Below are positions 1 through 12,378 of a DNA stretch of 64,000 nt, piece after piece. How positions within the stretch are numbered: position 1 is the first letter of the stretch; each line of letters opens with the position of its first letter. Source of the DNA: Malus domestica (taxonomy: Eukaryota; Streptophyta; Magnoliopsida; Rosales; Rosaceae); contig NC_091676.1 in NCBI RefSeq assembly GCF_042453785.1, positions 1,619,501-1,683,500 of the forward strand, written 5' to 3'. The notes under the pieces are model-generated. The model was not told where the DNA came from and did no database searches. It worked only from the letters and a program-made list of their open reading frames with translations. A program made the translations under genes and the position numbers.

Positions 1-43
1 ATCGCAAACCCAATTCAACAAAACTGGAAATTGATTCAGAAAA

Positions 44-1963
44 ATGAAAAGGGAGCACCAGACTCATCAGCTGAATCAGTACCCCCCGCCGCAGTATCCA
101 GACCCGTCCATGGCTTCCACCTCCGCCGGCGGCGGCGGCGGCTTCTGCAAGGCCAAGATGTGGGAAGACGAATCCCAGCGAATCGACGGCGGGATGGACG
201 AGCTTCTGGCGGTGTTGGGGTACAAGGTTCGGTCTTCGGACATGGCGGAGGTTGCTCAGAAGCTTGAGCAGCTTGAAGAATTCATGGGTTGCGCTCAGGA
301 AGATGGACTCTCTCAGCTCGCTTCTGACACCGTTCACTATAACCCGGCGGATCTGTCGACGTGGCTTGAGAGCATGATCTCCGAGATAAACCTCCCGCCT
401 CCTAATTTCGATCCTTTAACGGGCGGTGCCGTCGCTGGGATGCAGCCTAATCAGCAGCAAGTGCAGCTCGTCGACGATCCGTTTTTAGCTCGGGGGGAGT
501 CGTCCATCACCACCGTCGATTTCCCAGATCAGCGGAAGAGCAAATCCATTAGCACATCACCTCCCCAAACTGTATTCGAAGACTGCAACTCTTCTTCCAG
601 CTACTACGACTTCAAATCTATCCCCGGAAACGCCGTGTTCACCCAAACCCGCCTCGATTCTCCGTCGCGGGAGCTCAAGCGTCTCAAATCCTCATCCGGG
701 TCTTCTCCCTCCGAGCTCCTCTTCAACCGCCCCGCCGCCTCCTCCCTTCCACAACCACAACAACCCATCTCCCTTCCCGCCACCGCCGAGTCATCACCAA
801 CCCGCCCAGCCCTCATTGTCGATTCGCAGGAAAACGGAGTCCGACTCGTCCACGGACTCATGGCCTGCGCGGAAGCCGTCCAGCAGAACAACTTCAACCT
901 CGCCAAAGCTCTGGTGACCCAGATCGGCTACCTGGCAGGTTCACAAGCAGGTGCCATGCGTAAAGTTGCCACCTTCTTCGCCGAAGCTCTGGCCCAACGA
1001 ATCTTCCGAGTCTACCCGCAGTCGCCGATCGACCACTCCTTCTCAGACATGCTGCAGATGCACTTCTACGAGACCTGCCCCTACCTGAAATTCGCCCACT
1101 TCACCGCCAATCAAGCCATCCTCGAATCCCTCCAGGGCAAAACCAGAGTCCACGTCATCGACTTCTCGATGAACCAGGGGATGCAGTGGCCCGCTCTTAT
1201 GCAGGCGTTGGCGCTCAGACCCGGCGGCCCGCCCGCTTTTCGGCTCACGGGCATCGGGCCGCCGGCTTCGGATAACTCCGACCATCTGCAGGAGGTGGGT
1301 TGGAAGCTCGCCCAATTGGCTGAAACCATCCACGTCGAGTTTGAATACAGAGGATTTGTGGCAAACAGCTTGGCCGATCTTGACGCGTCGATGCTTGAAC
1401 TCGGACCGAGTGAGGTTGAGTCGGTGGCGGTCAACTCGGTCTTCGAGTTGCACAAGCTGCTGGCCCGACCCGGCGCGATTGAGAAGGTGTTATCAGTGGT
1501 GAAGCAAATGAAGCCGGAGATTGTGACCGTGGTGGAGCAGGAGGCGAACCACAACGGTCCAGTGTTCATGGACCGGTTCAACGAGTCGCTCCACTATTAC
1601 TCGACCCTGTTTGACTCGCTGGAGGGATCGGCGAACAGTCGGGATAAGGTGATGTCGGAAGTGTACTTGGGGAAGCAAATCTGCAACGTGGTGGCGTGCG
1701 AAGGGGTGGACCGGGTCGAGAGGCACGAGACGTTGGCCCAGTGGCGAGCCCGGTTCGGCTCGGCAGATTTCGTCCCGGTTCATCTCGGTTCGAACGCGTT
1801 CAAGCAAGCGAGTATGCTGCTGGCGTTGTTCGCCGGCGGAGATGGGTACCGGGTGGAGGAGAACGACGGGTGTATGATGTTGGCCTGGCACACTCGCCCG
1901 CTCATCGCCACCTCGGCTTGGAAACCCGCTTATAACTCGGTCATGGCTCACCGAGTCGAGTAG
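44..1963 (+). CDS. DELLA protein (GRAS-family gibberellin signalling repressor, GAI/RGA/RGL type)
   Basis: Single-exon ORF of 639 aa, the usual size and intronless structure of a DELLA gene. The N-terminus has the regulatory motifs needed for GID1 binding: [12 protein letters not shown] with DELLA at residues 52-56, LEQLE at about 74-78 and TVHYNP at 96-101. A Ser/Pro-rich linker follows. The GRAS domain starts near residue 268 ([12 protein letters not shown]) and includes the VHIID-type motif VHVIDF near 369, an LHKLL segment, RVER and the terminal SAW region (ATSAWKP, near 624). DELLA proteins are nuclear co-regulators that restrain growth and are degraded through SCF-SLY1/GID2 after gibberellin-bound GID1 binds the DELLA/TVHYNP region. 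All motifs look intact, so it should be functional and GA-responsive. The start is the first in-frame ATG, followed by the family-typical MKRE. Which paralogue it is (RGL1-, RGL2- or GAI-like) cannot be told without alignment. Confidence 0.96.
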   Translation: MKREHQTHQLNQYPPPQYPDPSMASTSAGGGGGFCKAKMWEDESQRIDGGMDELLAVLGYKVRSSDMAEVAQKLEQLEEFMGCAQEDGLSQLASDTVHYNPADLSTWLESMISEINLPPPNFDPLTGGAVAGMQPNQQQVQLVDDPFLARGESSITTVDFPDQRKSKSISTSPPQTVFEDCNSSSSYYDFKSIPGNAVFTQTRLDSPSRELKRLKSSSGSSPSELLFNRPAASSLPQPQQPISLPATAESSPTRPALIVDSQENGVRLVHGLMACAEAVQQNNFNLAKALVTQIGYLAGSQAGAMRKVATFFAEALAQRIFRVYPQSPIDHSFSDMLQMHFYETCPYLKFAHFTANQAILESLQGKTRVHVIDFSMNQGMQWPALMQALALRPGGPPAFRLTGIGPPASDNSDHLQEVGWKLAQLAETIHVEFEYRGFVANSLADLDASMLELGPSEVESVAVNSVFELHKLLARPGAIEKVLSVVKQMKPEIVTVVEQEANHNGPVFMDRFNESLHYYSTLFDSLEGSANSRDKVMSEVYLGKQICNVVACEGVDRVERHETLAQWRARFGSADFVPVHLGSNAFKQASMLLALFAGGDGYRVEENDGCMMLAWHTRPLIATSAWKPAYNSVMAHRVE

Positions 1964-2340
1964 CGAGTTTAGTCAAAACTCGGTTCCATTTTTTTTGGGT
2001 GCAGCCAAACACACCCTAGCGGTGGTGGGGTTATCGAATGTGTCGTATTTCTGTGATATTCTGAGCTGGGTGCGATAATGTGATTGAGATTGGGACACCC
2101 AAAGAGGCCCACCATTTAGGTCCATTAGCAAATTGTGTCTGAGAACACCTTCCCTCTCTTTCCTTTTTCCTTTTTTTTTTTTTACTTCATTTTGTTGGGG
2201 GTTATTTTTGTGAAGCAAGAGGTGGATGTACGAATGTTTATATTTGATATATGGGTTGGTGGGAATAATAAAATAAATAACCCTTTTTCGACAACTATTG
2301 CCCATTGTTGTGAGTTTTTTTGTTGGGTGGACAAATAGTT
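1964..2340 (+). other. 3' flank / probable 3' UTR of the DELLA gene
   Basis: Non-coding, with T-rich runs around 2160-2185. An AATAAA-like stretch (aataataaaataaataa) near 2263-2280 would suit plant polyadenylation. The transcript end is inferred. Confidence 0.4.
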
Positions 2341-5300
2341 GCTGTCCACTGTGTACGTCAAGTGATTAAGAGTGTTTAATCTGCATTTGAAGTTACCGTG
2401 TTTGAATCATGTTCTGTTAACATTACATGTACCAACTCGACGATTTCAAGAGACTTATAATTCAAGAAGTTAAGAGTGTTTAGTTTGCATCCCTTTAGAG
2501 TCATGTGTTTGAATCAAACTCGAATAAGTGATAGCAAATGACTTGTAATTCAATCGACTAAAAGTGCTTTCGAAATCTTGTGTTGAGTAGGGTAAGTTGC
2601 TTGTGGCTTTGATGATGGAACCGAATTGGAAAAAAGGTTCAAGAGCAGAACACTATTTGAACCCTGAGGTTATGATCTATGTAGGTTGGATTCCACTATC
2701 CACTGCCTATTGTTGTAGGTTGGGATAAGATTGTACCAAAAATAGTACTAGGCTACTGTCGCGCTTCATGTTATAAACATGGTAAATGTCTAGGGACAAA
2801 TTATTAATGAAATTATATTTATGTGAGTCTTGTCGTAATGGAAATAATCATACAAAATTTTAATGAAAGTATATATATGTGAGTCTTATCGTAATGGAAA
2901 TATTGTTTTTTTGTGATGGAAAGATCACGGTTCGAATTGTAAAAATAGCATCTTTGTAAAATAAAAATAATAATAAAACTGTATACGATGCACATTCAAA
3001 CCTATTTTAACAAAACATAAAGTATTGTTGGCTTGGGACCGCCCCTACGTGTGCCGTGTGTGAATTTAATGAAGTGTTGCAATAGCTTTAGTACATATGT
3101 GGAAAATTAGCGTTGCAGAATCCTCCTCTTTTTAGGTCATGCAAAAAGAGGAAAGAAAGCACAATCATAATTCATGAGAGTTTACCAAAAAAAAATTATA
3201 AAAAAAATTCATGAGAAAGTGAAAAGGCAGGCCAACTTCAATGTCAAACTTTTCTTCCCTTTTTTACGACCACTTTTCTCAAAAAAAGTTGGCTTTTATT
3301 ATGTTCTTTGCTGCGATCTATCTCACTTCTCTTAAACTTTACCTGAATTAATATTCTCTCTTTCGGTTTTCCTGAAGTAACAAATGCAATAATTCTCTTC
3401 TCTTTTGTTAGGTTACTGCCATTAGGGGAATATATATTATGTGCATATAGATTTTATTTTAAAAAAAGGCATAGTTGCTAGCAATAGTCTACTATTCTAA
3501 AGGCCGAGAAGACTCACGAAGTTATTTTAACTTTTTTCTTGAGAGATTTTTTAGTATGCCGAGAATACAGTCCGGTACAGTACAACTATAATTTATAACT
3601 AGGTTACGACTATAAATTATAGTAGAGGGGATGAATCATGATGTTATAGAACTCAACTTTTGTATTCCCAAACTCTCTTGTTATTACATGGGGTGAAAAT
3701 AATACCATGTTCATGTGCTCACTCTAATATATGTCAAAGAGATCATAGATGAATTTATTTTTTAAAAAGAGCACGAGTTAAGCTGTAAAGTGTAAAGAAT
3801 ATCTTTGGTAAGGGGAGACCGAGTGAGTTTTGGTGAAATTAAAATTTAAAGATATCAAATATTTTTGTAAGAAGTATCATATGAATGACATGGTTCGAAC
3901 ATCCTCACACAAATTTTTCCCGTGTATGTACTTATAGCGAGAAGGTACGAGGGCTTTTCAGCCGATTGATGAAGTTTGGGGAGTATTTAACTTTATTATC
4001 TCATTCTCTTTCAAATGATTGATGTACTGCGTAGCAAAAGTTACCATGAGTTGGTAAACCCTAGCAAAGGCAATAAATATACATACATACATACATATAT
4101 ATATATATATTTATATATATGCTTTGTACTTTGATAATTACTAGCTACAAAACATACAAACTGCACAATAGTTTACAATTTAATTAGTTTGTTTTAATTA
4201 TTCACAGTCAAGCAAGTTGAAGACTTGAAGTTGGAGGAGTTTACGACTACCTTTTCAACTTGAGATTCTAAATTTTGTAACCCTACGGTTAATAACTTAT
4301 TGTTATTAGTAGTCTAAATTGTCTGTAATGGCCAGGCCAACTAATATTATATGAGTCATTGATTTGATTATGACTAAGATTGCCTAGGAATATCAGATGA
4401 AATGATATAATTTAAATTTAATTTGCATCTCTTTCTCAATTAATGGTATGATACAAATAATCAATGGCGGATTCAGGAAGTATTATGGATCCAGGAAGTA
4501 TTATTGGGGGTCAATAAGAATGGAAGGCACAATGCAAAAACTTTTTCGACAGAATATCATGCAAGATATTTCACCGAATCTTGATAGGCCTGAGGTCGTT
4601 TGTCAAGCTATATTGCACACATGTCGACATACCAACAACTTGCGATTGAGTATGTTAACTGATGCTAATAGTTTTTGAACGAGCATGCTGACTGATACCA
4701 ATATATGACAAGAGCCCATTGAAAATGCCCATAGCAACGCATACAAATGCGCGAGTCTAGCAGCTACCTTGCCCAATGCCCATAGAGACAATTCGTGGAG
4801 CAAACTGGAGGACAACTTTTAAAGGCATCTTAGAATTTCAAAGGGCAACACCCAACTCTTCCTTCGAGCAATTGGAAGACAACTTGGGGGGATCAAGTGA
4901 GCCACCTTGCCCCAAAGTGGATCCACTCCTGTAGATAATGCATACAAGATTTCATGTAGTATATTGGTAATATTTTGTGTGCCAAAAGGAACCCACCACT
5001 AATTACGGGGCTCTCTTTAATTTGAATAACTTCGATAATGTCATCTGTAGGATACCAATCATATCAGCACGATACTATTTGCATTTTGATATGATCTAAC
5101 ATGCGAGAGTTGTCCTAATCATGCTATTTGCCAAAACTTCTCTCCAAAGTAGTGTTAGCTGGACTAAGCTTGCACACATTGAAATTAAAAAAGAAACATA
5201 TCAGAAATTATGAATGGGGAATTGGCATAGCACCTAAATTTCCTTTCATTTGTGCATACATATCGTATTATATTTTAGCCACCTAGATAGGACTTAAAAG

Positions 5301-7430
5301 TTTTGTAATTATACATGCATGTCACGTAATGCTGCATGATAAATATCATTTAAGGTTCAATCACAACATATAAAAATCCAGAGTCCCGTGCGGTCCTGCC
5401 CCATCTTTTGGGAAGATATAATTTTAAAAGGATTTATTATTTGTTAATTAACATATAAATCATAGTTTAATTAAGGGAAAGGGTCAAGAACTTTTGGTTT
5501 TAGGGTGTAAAAAGGAGTAGATTAGTGAGAGAACGAGAGGGAAGCACTAATGCAGATAGCACCGCTCTTTATTTGAAGATCACATCATCCATTTGAAACA
5601 TTTCATGGGGGGACCTAAAATATTAGTAGCAAAATACAGACGTGTTCTTCTTCTACTTATTTTTTTACTTAAGAAAAAGTATTATGTGCTGGAAGTTGGT
5701 ATTGTTGTTCAAGAATGTAAATGGATTTTTAATAAATAAAATAAAATATATAATGAATGGTTCGTCCGTCCTATTGAAATTGCAGCGAGATATTTTTTTA
5801 TATAATAATTATTGGCCTTTTACAAATGTATTTTTTTGTCTAAATATAGAAAGTTTAGAGTACCAATAATGATTCTCAAAAAATATTTATACACATTAAT
5901 TTTTTTTAATTTTTTATCTTGTGCACATTTGTTGGATTGAACAAATCAAAGAAGAATCAACAGTAAATTAAGGAGCGAGTGCAGAAGGTGAAATATATTA
6001 CTTTCTTTTGCGATAGAACTCTGTACATGTTTTGGTAAGTCATAATATACAAGTTAAAGACAATATCAACGCTCGTAAGTTAGTAGTGAGCCGTTGATCC
6101 GTTAACCTAAAATTTTGATAAGTAATAGTTAATTATTTTACTTAAGGAAGCCAAGTCAGACTAAAATAGCTAGCAATTTTGTGTTAAGAAGCCAGGTGAG
6201 AGTAATGATGGAAGCTTGGAGGAGACTGACTGGTCAGCTTCAAATTCTTCAGGGTTAGCCGCATTTTTCAAAAGTCGGCCGCAAACTTGCTTCACAAACA
6301 TTCTAGTTAATTCCATGGATAATGAATTAATCAATTGGATTTATATGTGGAAATCGGAATCTCTCGTACGTTTTTGGAACAGTTCTTTGCATGTAGGGAG
6401 ATCCTGAATGCGACGTGAGGTCTTAATTCTTGCCTTTTTAAGGTTGGCTTTGAGAGATCTTTGACCATTTTGCACTACTCTCCTTCCTTCTCCCTTCCAA
6501 CTTGCCAATTTCTTCACGTTTTTCCTTCTTCCAGTTGTCACAAAAAATCTCACCTTCTTGGAAATGCACCACTTGGATGTTCTATATTGATTGAGACCAA
6601 GTGAAATTGCTAATCTGAGAGTAATTTCACTTCATATTCTTTCTTACAAATTGACCCAAAGGAAAAAGAAGAAGAATCTTTCTCAAAAGGACTTGGCTTT
6701 GGCCTAAAGACTAAACCCTAGTGGAAATTGAAGTGCCTAAAGTTTGAAAAGTAGGGGACTTCTTTAACTTCTATCCATGATTGAGATTTTTGTATTCGAG
6801 CGATATCTTACGCTACATTAATCTTTAACTTTAAAAAAAGATGTTCAAACTTGAGAGGACTCTTAATAATTTGACTAAGCTCAAATCCGTTTTATCCACA
6901 TTCAAGATTTCAAGTAACATACAACTAGAAGTATTTTGTACTTCTGTTTTATATTGATGTGTGCTCTTTTTGGGTCACTGCCTACCTTGTGAGCCGAATT
7001 CTATATGCTTGTAAGCTGTGGCCCAAAATCGAATTTAAGCTCATAACACTTAATTGTACGGTATGAAATTGGTGCGCATGATTGCACCGCGTGATGAAAG
7101 TGAAACAGAGAAAGGAGCACAGCCAAAACCTGCAATCTTAAAATTAGGATTTACTTTCATGTAAGTTTCAAATCTAATAATATTATATCAAAATGTTAAA
7201 AATTCAATCAACTCGTTACGTGTAAATCATTTAATAAAGAGACGCGTCCACTTTCTTGTTGATTAAGACTTGATGATCCAGGAGAGAAAGTATATCCATA
7301 AATTGCAGATCATCTCAGTCTGGAAGAGTTTAAAGCAAACAGAAAATTCTGGCCCCAGATGCCCAAAAAAAGGAAGAGAGGTTCGTGGCTTTTCTTTTGA
7401 GACGGGAAGAGATGGAAAATGATGGAATAA
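2341..7430. other. Intergenic, no gene recognised
   Basis: AT-rich DNA with many stops in all frames. Visible structure is limited. Two diverged direct copies of a segment around 'taagagtgttta...gtgtttgaatca' lie at about 2388-2430 and 2470-2515. A roughly 64-bp tandem duplication containing 'gtgagtcttrtcgtaatggaaat' lies at about 2811-2905. An ATAC/AT microsatellite lies at about 4080-4120. Short ORFs near 4448, 5642 and 6216 match nothing I recognise and look like chance. Confidence 0.5.
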
Positions 7431-7439
7431 AAAAAAAAA

Positions 7440-7670
7440 TTGAAAAATTTGAATTTGAACGATAAGTGTATAATAAAAGGTAAAGTAAATAATACCAGAA
7501 ATGATATTTTAATGTAAAAATATGGTTTTTGATTAAAATGAATAGTACTGTGAGTTTTTCGTTAAAGTTTCCTAAATAAGAGATTTTAACGAAACACGTT
7601 TTGGTATTATTCACTTTTAACGAAAATGACATTTTTACTTTAAAAAATCAATCCTAATACTAGCTACTTA
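7440..7670. mobile_element. Two head-to-head partial copies of the GGAAAACT MULE-type MITE
   Basis: The left half (about 7440-7573) is a reverse-orientation copy, recognised by 'aaaaggtaaagtaaata' and 'attaaaatgaatagtact'. The right half (about 7582-7670) is a forward copy with 'ttttaacgaaa', 'attattcactttt' and 'aaaaaatcaatcctaatact'. Both resemble the better copies at 9140-9292 and 24813-24966. Borders are unclear and no target duplication was found here. Confidence 0.5.
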
Positions 7671-8833
7671 CAACATTTTGATTAAAATTCAAAAAATTTA
7701 AATTTTTTTATCAGTTTTGCTTAAAAGAAAAGAAAATTGTACGATAAAGATGTACCGTTGTACCGTCATGGTCCTTAACTTATAGAGACATGACGCACTG
7801 TGCCTGTGAGTGGTACTCAGTTTGACAGATGTACCACCGATTTAGGGTAGGAACAGAGATGATTGTTGCTGTCAGATATCAGACTAGTGTGAGGCTGTGA
7901 GCTTCTTTATTTTGTGGCCATTGAAATACATCGTGACCGATATAGCCGAGGCTTCTGGTATGGTGGGGGAATTCTTTCCTGCAACTGATCACGTGGTGGT
8001 GAGAACATACATGATAATGAGTTGAGATCCTATCCAGATCTAACTGTTCGGACAATGATGAAGAATTTGGACCGTTTAAGAGAAAGGTAGATGCAAATTT
8101 CTATGTTGTGTGAGATGAGTTAGTAAAATAAGTTAACGAAAATTGCATCTTTTAATTTGAATGATCTAGATTTCTTGACCCTTGAGAGCTGAATGGTAAG
8201 ATCCAAAGAGGATCTCAACTCAAAATGATAAGGGACTTGTATGAATTTTGTGTTTCGTTCTAATAATGTATTATGCGTTGTTGATCGGGTTGTCATGTTA
8301 TCAATGAACCAATTCAAGTAAGTTATCCTCATAAAAAAGAGATGAATAGCTGGTGGCACTCAACATTTTGTCGTGCATTTTTGATAGTTACAAAAGAAAT
8401 AATGATACACAAATCAACAACGAAAATATTACTATGAGTTTAGTATAAGCTAATCAAATACTCACATTTATTTGAATTTTTTTGAGTTTGAGCATATATC
8501 AGTTACTCACATTATAACATTTTCGTTACGTGAAAGTCCTCAACAACAAGGGGTAGTGGAAGGGGAAATTCAATAAACACCGGACTCCAATTCGCAAAAC
8601 AACAAATATGATTATGGTAAAACCGTGAAAGTGAGAGTGAAACTCTATTCGGTAATTAACTAGTTGTGGTGCTTGGTGAGGAAGGAAAGCATAAATGTTG
8701 GTTACGTCATTATTTCCCCCCACCCCACTCCACCCAATGTAACCATGTAATTGATGGGAAGTAGACGGGCGTCCCACTGGATAATTGTCCGATTAGGTTC
8801 GGATGATCAAGATGTGTTTTGGGTGAAAGGTAG
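7671..8833. other. Intergenic, nothing recognised
   Basis: No coding potential, repeat or RNA gene could be supported in this stretch. Confidence 0.4.
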
Positions 8834-8841
8834 TAGAAAAC

Positions 8842-9055
8842 GAGAGATGATCCTCGTCAGATCCTCATTGTAATGATTTCAGAGATTATATAATTATATC
8901 CATTTATCGTACATTGTGCGATCAGTTTTCGTCAGATACTATTTATATTTAATTTTAAATAAAAAAATCTACAATGATTTATGTCTGCACGATAAATGAA
9001 CGTGATTTGAAGACTCCATAAATCCTCACAAGAGGATCGGCGAGGATCTCACTCA
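8842..9055. mobile_element. MITE with 8-bp target duplication (hAT-like)
   Basis: The imperfect terminal inverted repeats pair 'gatcctcgtcagatcctc' at the left with 'gaggatcggcgaggatc' at the right. The 8-bp sequence TAGAAAAC directly flanks both sides (8834-8841 and 9056-9063). An 8-bp duplication and a length of about 214 bp fit a non-autonomous hAT-type element. It encodes nothing. Confidence 0.7.
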
Positions 9056-9139
9056 TAGAAAACATCAGTATGACAACATGATAGAGTGACTAGTTGGACA
9101 ATTTCACAGGTTACCTAATTTGTGCACGAAAAATTTGTA

Positions 9140-9292
9140 GGAAACTTTCACGAAAAGTTCTCGGCATTGTTCACTTGAATGAAAAACCACATTTTTACAC
9201 TAAAAAATCAATCGTGGTACTATTCACTTTACCTTTTATTTTGTCCTTATTGTTAAAACTCAAAGTTTTCAAACTATTTTAATTAGTTTTCC
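9140..9292. mobile_element. MULE-type MITE (GGAAA...TTTCC family), copy 1
   Basis: A short element starting GGAAACT and ending AGTTTTCC, flanked by the direct repeat AAAATTTGTA (9130-9139 and 9293-9302). A 9-10 bp duplication is the Mutator-type signature. Internal blocks such as 'caatcgtggtactattcac' and 'ttaaaactcaaagttttcaa' recur in the copies at 24813-24966 and, reversed, at 25111-25240. Confidence 0.7.
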
Positions 9293-9794
9293 AAAATTTG
9301 TATTTATATTAAATCGTATGATATACGCTTCTCTCCTGAGGATTTTCTCGAAAGACAGCATAGAGAAGGGAATAACACTTGCATAATAATTAAGCTTGTT
9401 TAATTGATTAAGCTAATTATTTGACACAACATAATGTAGGGCAGGTTTAATCGATTAGGCTAATTATTTGAAGGCATAATTCGCATATGCCTGGAATGTG
9501 GAGTAGATAATGAGAAAGCGGCTTAACTTCAAACTTGGCGGAAGAGCAGTTTCAATCGTGAAACGCTCTGCTCTCACTAAATCGTCTCACATCACATGCC
9601 CCGAAACTCAGCAGCTTCCACATGCAGCAATTATTGTATGATGACAGCTTATTTCCCCAAAGGAAAATACAAGCCAACTTCATTTGTTTTAAAATGCTTA
9701 GAAAATTGTTACCCAAAAAACATGCTTAGAAATCTATGCTCTGTACACCACACCCTTGTATTTTTATCTAAACCGGCCCCACATGCTCCTAGTT
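9293..9794. other. Intergenic; short direct duplication
   Basis: Two tandem copies of a roughly 60-bp block built around 'taattgattaagctaattatttga' lie at about 9395-9470. The ORF at 9596-9796 matches nothing I recognise. Confidence 0.4.
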
Positions 9795-10125
9795 GATGTG
9801 TGTGGGTGTCACCTTAATCAGACTGTATATTATGAGTGTAACTCTAAGGAGGTTGTATAGTGTGGGCGGGAGTCACCCTAATCAGGCAACTCTACCTGGC
9901 CACACTCCTAGTCTGTGTCATCCTAATTAGGTCGTATAGTACTCTCACGCTAATTTGGCAACCCTACCCGAGTTTCACCCTAATCAGGCTACTCTACTCG
10001 GCTGTATGCTCATAGATTGTGAGTATCATCTAATCAAGCAATCCTACTCGAGCGTCACCCTAATCAGGCTGGGTAGAATGCGAGTCACCTTAATCAGGCA
10101 ACCCTGACCGGCCGCACATGAACAC
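9795..10125. repeat. Degenerate minisatellite (TCACCCTAATCAGGCAAC-type units)
   Basis: About eight to ten imperfect, irregularly spaced units share a core like 'tcaccctaatcaggc', often followed by 'aacyctacycgg'. The spacing is roughly 30-60 bp and units vary by substitution and indels. It is GC-richer than its surroundings and has no open frame. Origin unknown. Confidence 0.7.
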
Positions 10126-10342
10126 TAGCTGTGAGAGCCGTTCTAGTCTGTCACCCCTACCGATTATCATCACATGAAGGTGATAAGTTTGTGAACTCAT
10201 CTTCTTGGAAGATTGTTTAATGAACTTGCAAGGAGCATCGAAGTCCCCCACACAACGAAGAGACGACACTCGACAATTTACCCACGGCATTATGTCAGAA
10301 AGTAGAGACCGCCAACGGCATAATTAGGTAGCACAATTGTTT

Positions 10343-11121
10343 TTTTTTGTTTTTTTTTTGTTTTTTGGTAATGGGGTTACTTTATTAGTACTAAAACACA
10401 ACATAATTACATAACATAGGCCCAAATACATAAACCAGAAGCAAAAGATGGACCTACGTAGCAACCAAACAGCTCAAAACTACGTTTTGAGCCCAAAACA
10501 GAAGCACACAAACAAACCCTAACAGCTACCTCCACCCGCTGCCGCCGAAAGCGCCGCAATAGCACAACGAGCACGAGCCTTCACAGCCAACATTTGCTAG
10601 GAGCACAGCCAAATAGCACCTCAGAGATGGAGAAAAAACAGATTTCGTCTCCGTCTGATAGCATACCGCAGATCTCAACCACCAAGTAATAGAAACCGAA
10701 GAAGCTTGTGGGATTTCCACAAGCAACACTGCCAAATAAGGCAGACAGGGAGGAGAAGGTGGTGGTGTGACCACCCGAGCTGGTGTAAACACCGGGAACT
10801 CTAGGCACCTTCTCGTTGAAAGGCTGCAACAGATCGCCGTCCATGGAAGACAAAAGAACATGCAGATGAAGGTATGGGTGGGGGACATGCAGATGGGGGG
10901 TGGATGGATGGGGATATGTTGATTGGGAAGGGGGAAAAGAAATCAGATCCGAGGGCTGGAAAGCTCAGTGGCAAATAGGGGTGGAAAGGCAAGAACAAAC
11001 AAGGAGGAAAACTGGGGAAACCACCAAACATCCAAAAAGCAGAGGCTGCCACCGACCCTACACTGAAATAGGGCCGGCGGCTAGAGGAGGAAATTGAGTT
11101 TCTTTGCTGCTCTCACACACG
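10343..11121 (-). mobile_element. Retroposed insert with poly(A) tail and 16-bp target duplication (LINE-derived or processed transcript)
   Basis: GGTAGCACAATTGTTT occurs directly at both ends (10327-10342 and 11122-11137), the long target duplication typical of LINE-mediated insertion. On the minus strand the insert ends in an A-rich tail (poly-T at about 10340-10367 on the plus strand), with AATAAA at about 10379-10384 just upstream. The body is GC-rich. It carries overlapping minus-strand ORFs of 83-120 aa with no domain I recognise, so I do not call a gene. A 5'-truncated LINE, a SINE-like element or a processed pseudogene are all possible. Confidence 0.7.
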
Positions 11122-11428
11122 GGTAGCACAATTGTTTAATCATGAAAACGAAAAACAAATCCATTGATTAATGCAACTGAACCGAATCAAAGTTACAGCG
11201 CAAGTTCCTCCAATGCACACTCAAGGAAGTGGAAGAAATTAAACATTACAACCAATCTGTAATTTATTCGAAAAACAAAAACTTGAAGGGACAAAAAAGA
11301 GTGCAGCCGGAAAGGATATGAGCGACCGACTCTGCAACTAATGAAGAAAGCCACCAACAAAAACTCAAACAAAAACTAGATAAAGCAAAAACTGATCTCC
11401 ATTTATTCCCATTAATTGAGAAATTAAA
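11122..11428 (-). other. Probable 3' UTR / downstream region of the At4g22758-like gene
   Basis: No ORF of its own. It lies directly 3' of the stop codon at 11429 on the minus strand. The retroposed insert begins about 300 bp past that stop. Confidence 0.4.
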
Positions 11429-12135
11429 CTAATGGGAAGAGACCTTGAGATTGAGGGACTTGTTGATCCATGCCTTCCAGCTCCCACTACCCTTGCGAAT
11501 AATTGCAGCTGCTGGTATCTCATCCTTCTCCATCTTCACTGGCTGAGGCTTCTTGCACAGCATAAAGTTACGAGCTCCTTGCGCCCCGATTGTGTCCCAC
11601 GGGCTCAGAGCTGCAAACGAATTTGCAAACACCATCAGAAACCAATCTCGGAGAACCACATTGAAAAATAATGCATAAAAACAGAACCAATTTTGACTAT
11701 GAACACCCAATACTATTCAACTTGTATCAAAACTAAGACGTGGGTTTTGAAATTGGACAGATGAGAAATCAAGGGTAAGATTCAAGTCTTAAAATTGGAT
11801 TGACATGAATCGAGAACAGGGTTAATAAAATCTTGAACAGTTCATAAGTGATTAGATTGGTAAATTCAATAGTGATAAAGGATTGGTTAGTGTTAGTTAC
11901 CTTCAGGTCCTACGGCGGGGCAGTAGAGCAGGAAGTCATTGAGATCGGAGCCAAGAACCGGGAGGCGCCCCTCACGCGCATAGGATTTCAAAGCGGTGTC
12001 CATGACGGCGGCGACGAGCTCCTGCTCGTTGACAACGAAGCGGATCGGGCCAGCACTGCCGAGCACAGTGATGCTGATCAAGAGCCTGTTGCCCTTGGCG
12101 GTGCTCTGGTTCTTCTTCTGCTTGTACAGCAACAT
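11429..12135 (-). CDS. Uncharacterised protein At4g22758-like (small conserved plant protein)
   Basis: Two coding exons on the minus strand: 12135-11901 (235 bp) and 11610-11429 (182 bp), separated by a 290-bp intron with donor GTAACT and acceptor TTTGCAG. Together they make 139 codons (138 aa). Conserved blocks include GNRLLISITVLGSAGPIRFV near the N-terminus, AREGRLPVLGSDLNDFLLYC in the middle and a second-exon block LSPWDTIG...NFMLCKK. These match the plant family annotated as 'uncharacterized protein At4g22758'. Its biochemical function is not known to me. The start at 12135 (MLLYKQKK) was chosen because the conserved region begins shortly after it. An in-frame upstream ATG at 12198 would add 21 unconserved residues. 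A GA-rich leader and a possible upstream ORF lie 5' of it. Confidence 0.85.
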
Positions 12136-12378
12136 CTTCGTCGTTTTGTTATCGAAATCAAATAAATCAATCGAACAGCAAAAAGCCAGACAACACAAAA
12201 TCTAAGTTTCTTTTTTTCTTCCTAGTTCCCTCTTTCCCAACAAGTTATTGATTCAATTCAACAAAATAATCAAAAAAATCGACGGACGGCGGCGGCGATC
12301 AGTGAAAATCCGGGTGCGATAATCAAAAACGGACGATGAGAAAGAGGAAGATGGGGGGAGAGAGCTCTGGTTGCAGAT

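Noticed and set aside
1043-1951. Three minus-strand ORFs of 136-156 aa opposite the DELLA gene
   Set aside because: They are antisense shadows of a GC-rich conserved CDS, with no recognisable domain of their own.
2400-2950. tRNA-derived SINE (box B-like 'gtttgaatc' and 'ggttcgaat')
   Set aside because: No box A at the right spacing, no TSD and no poly(A) could be found, so isolated box B matches are not enough.
9795-10125. CRISPR-like array of short repeats
   Set aside because: The units are diverged and irregularly spaced, spacers are not unique, and the context is a plant nuclear genome.
10526-11052. Overlapping minus-strand ORFs of 83-120 aa, Pro/Ser/Cys rich
   Set aside because: They lie inside the retroposed insert, overlap in several frames and show no family motif. 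GC-rich composition explains the open frames.
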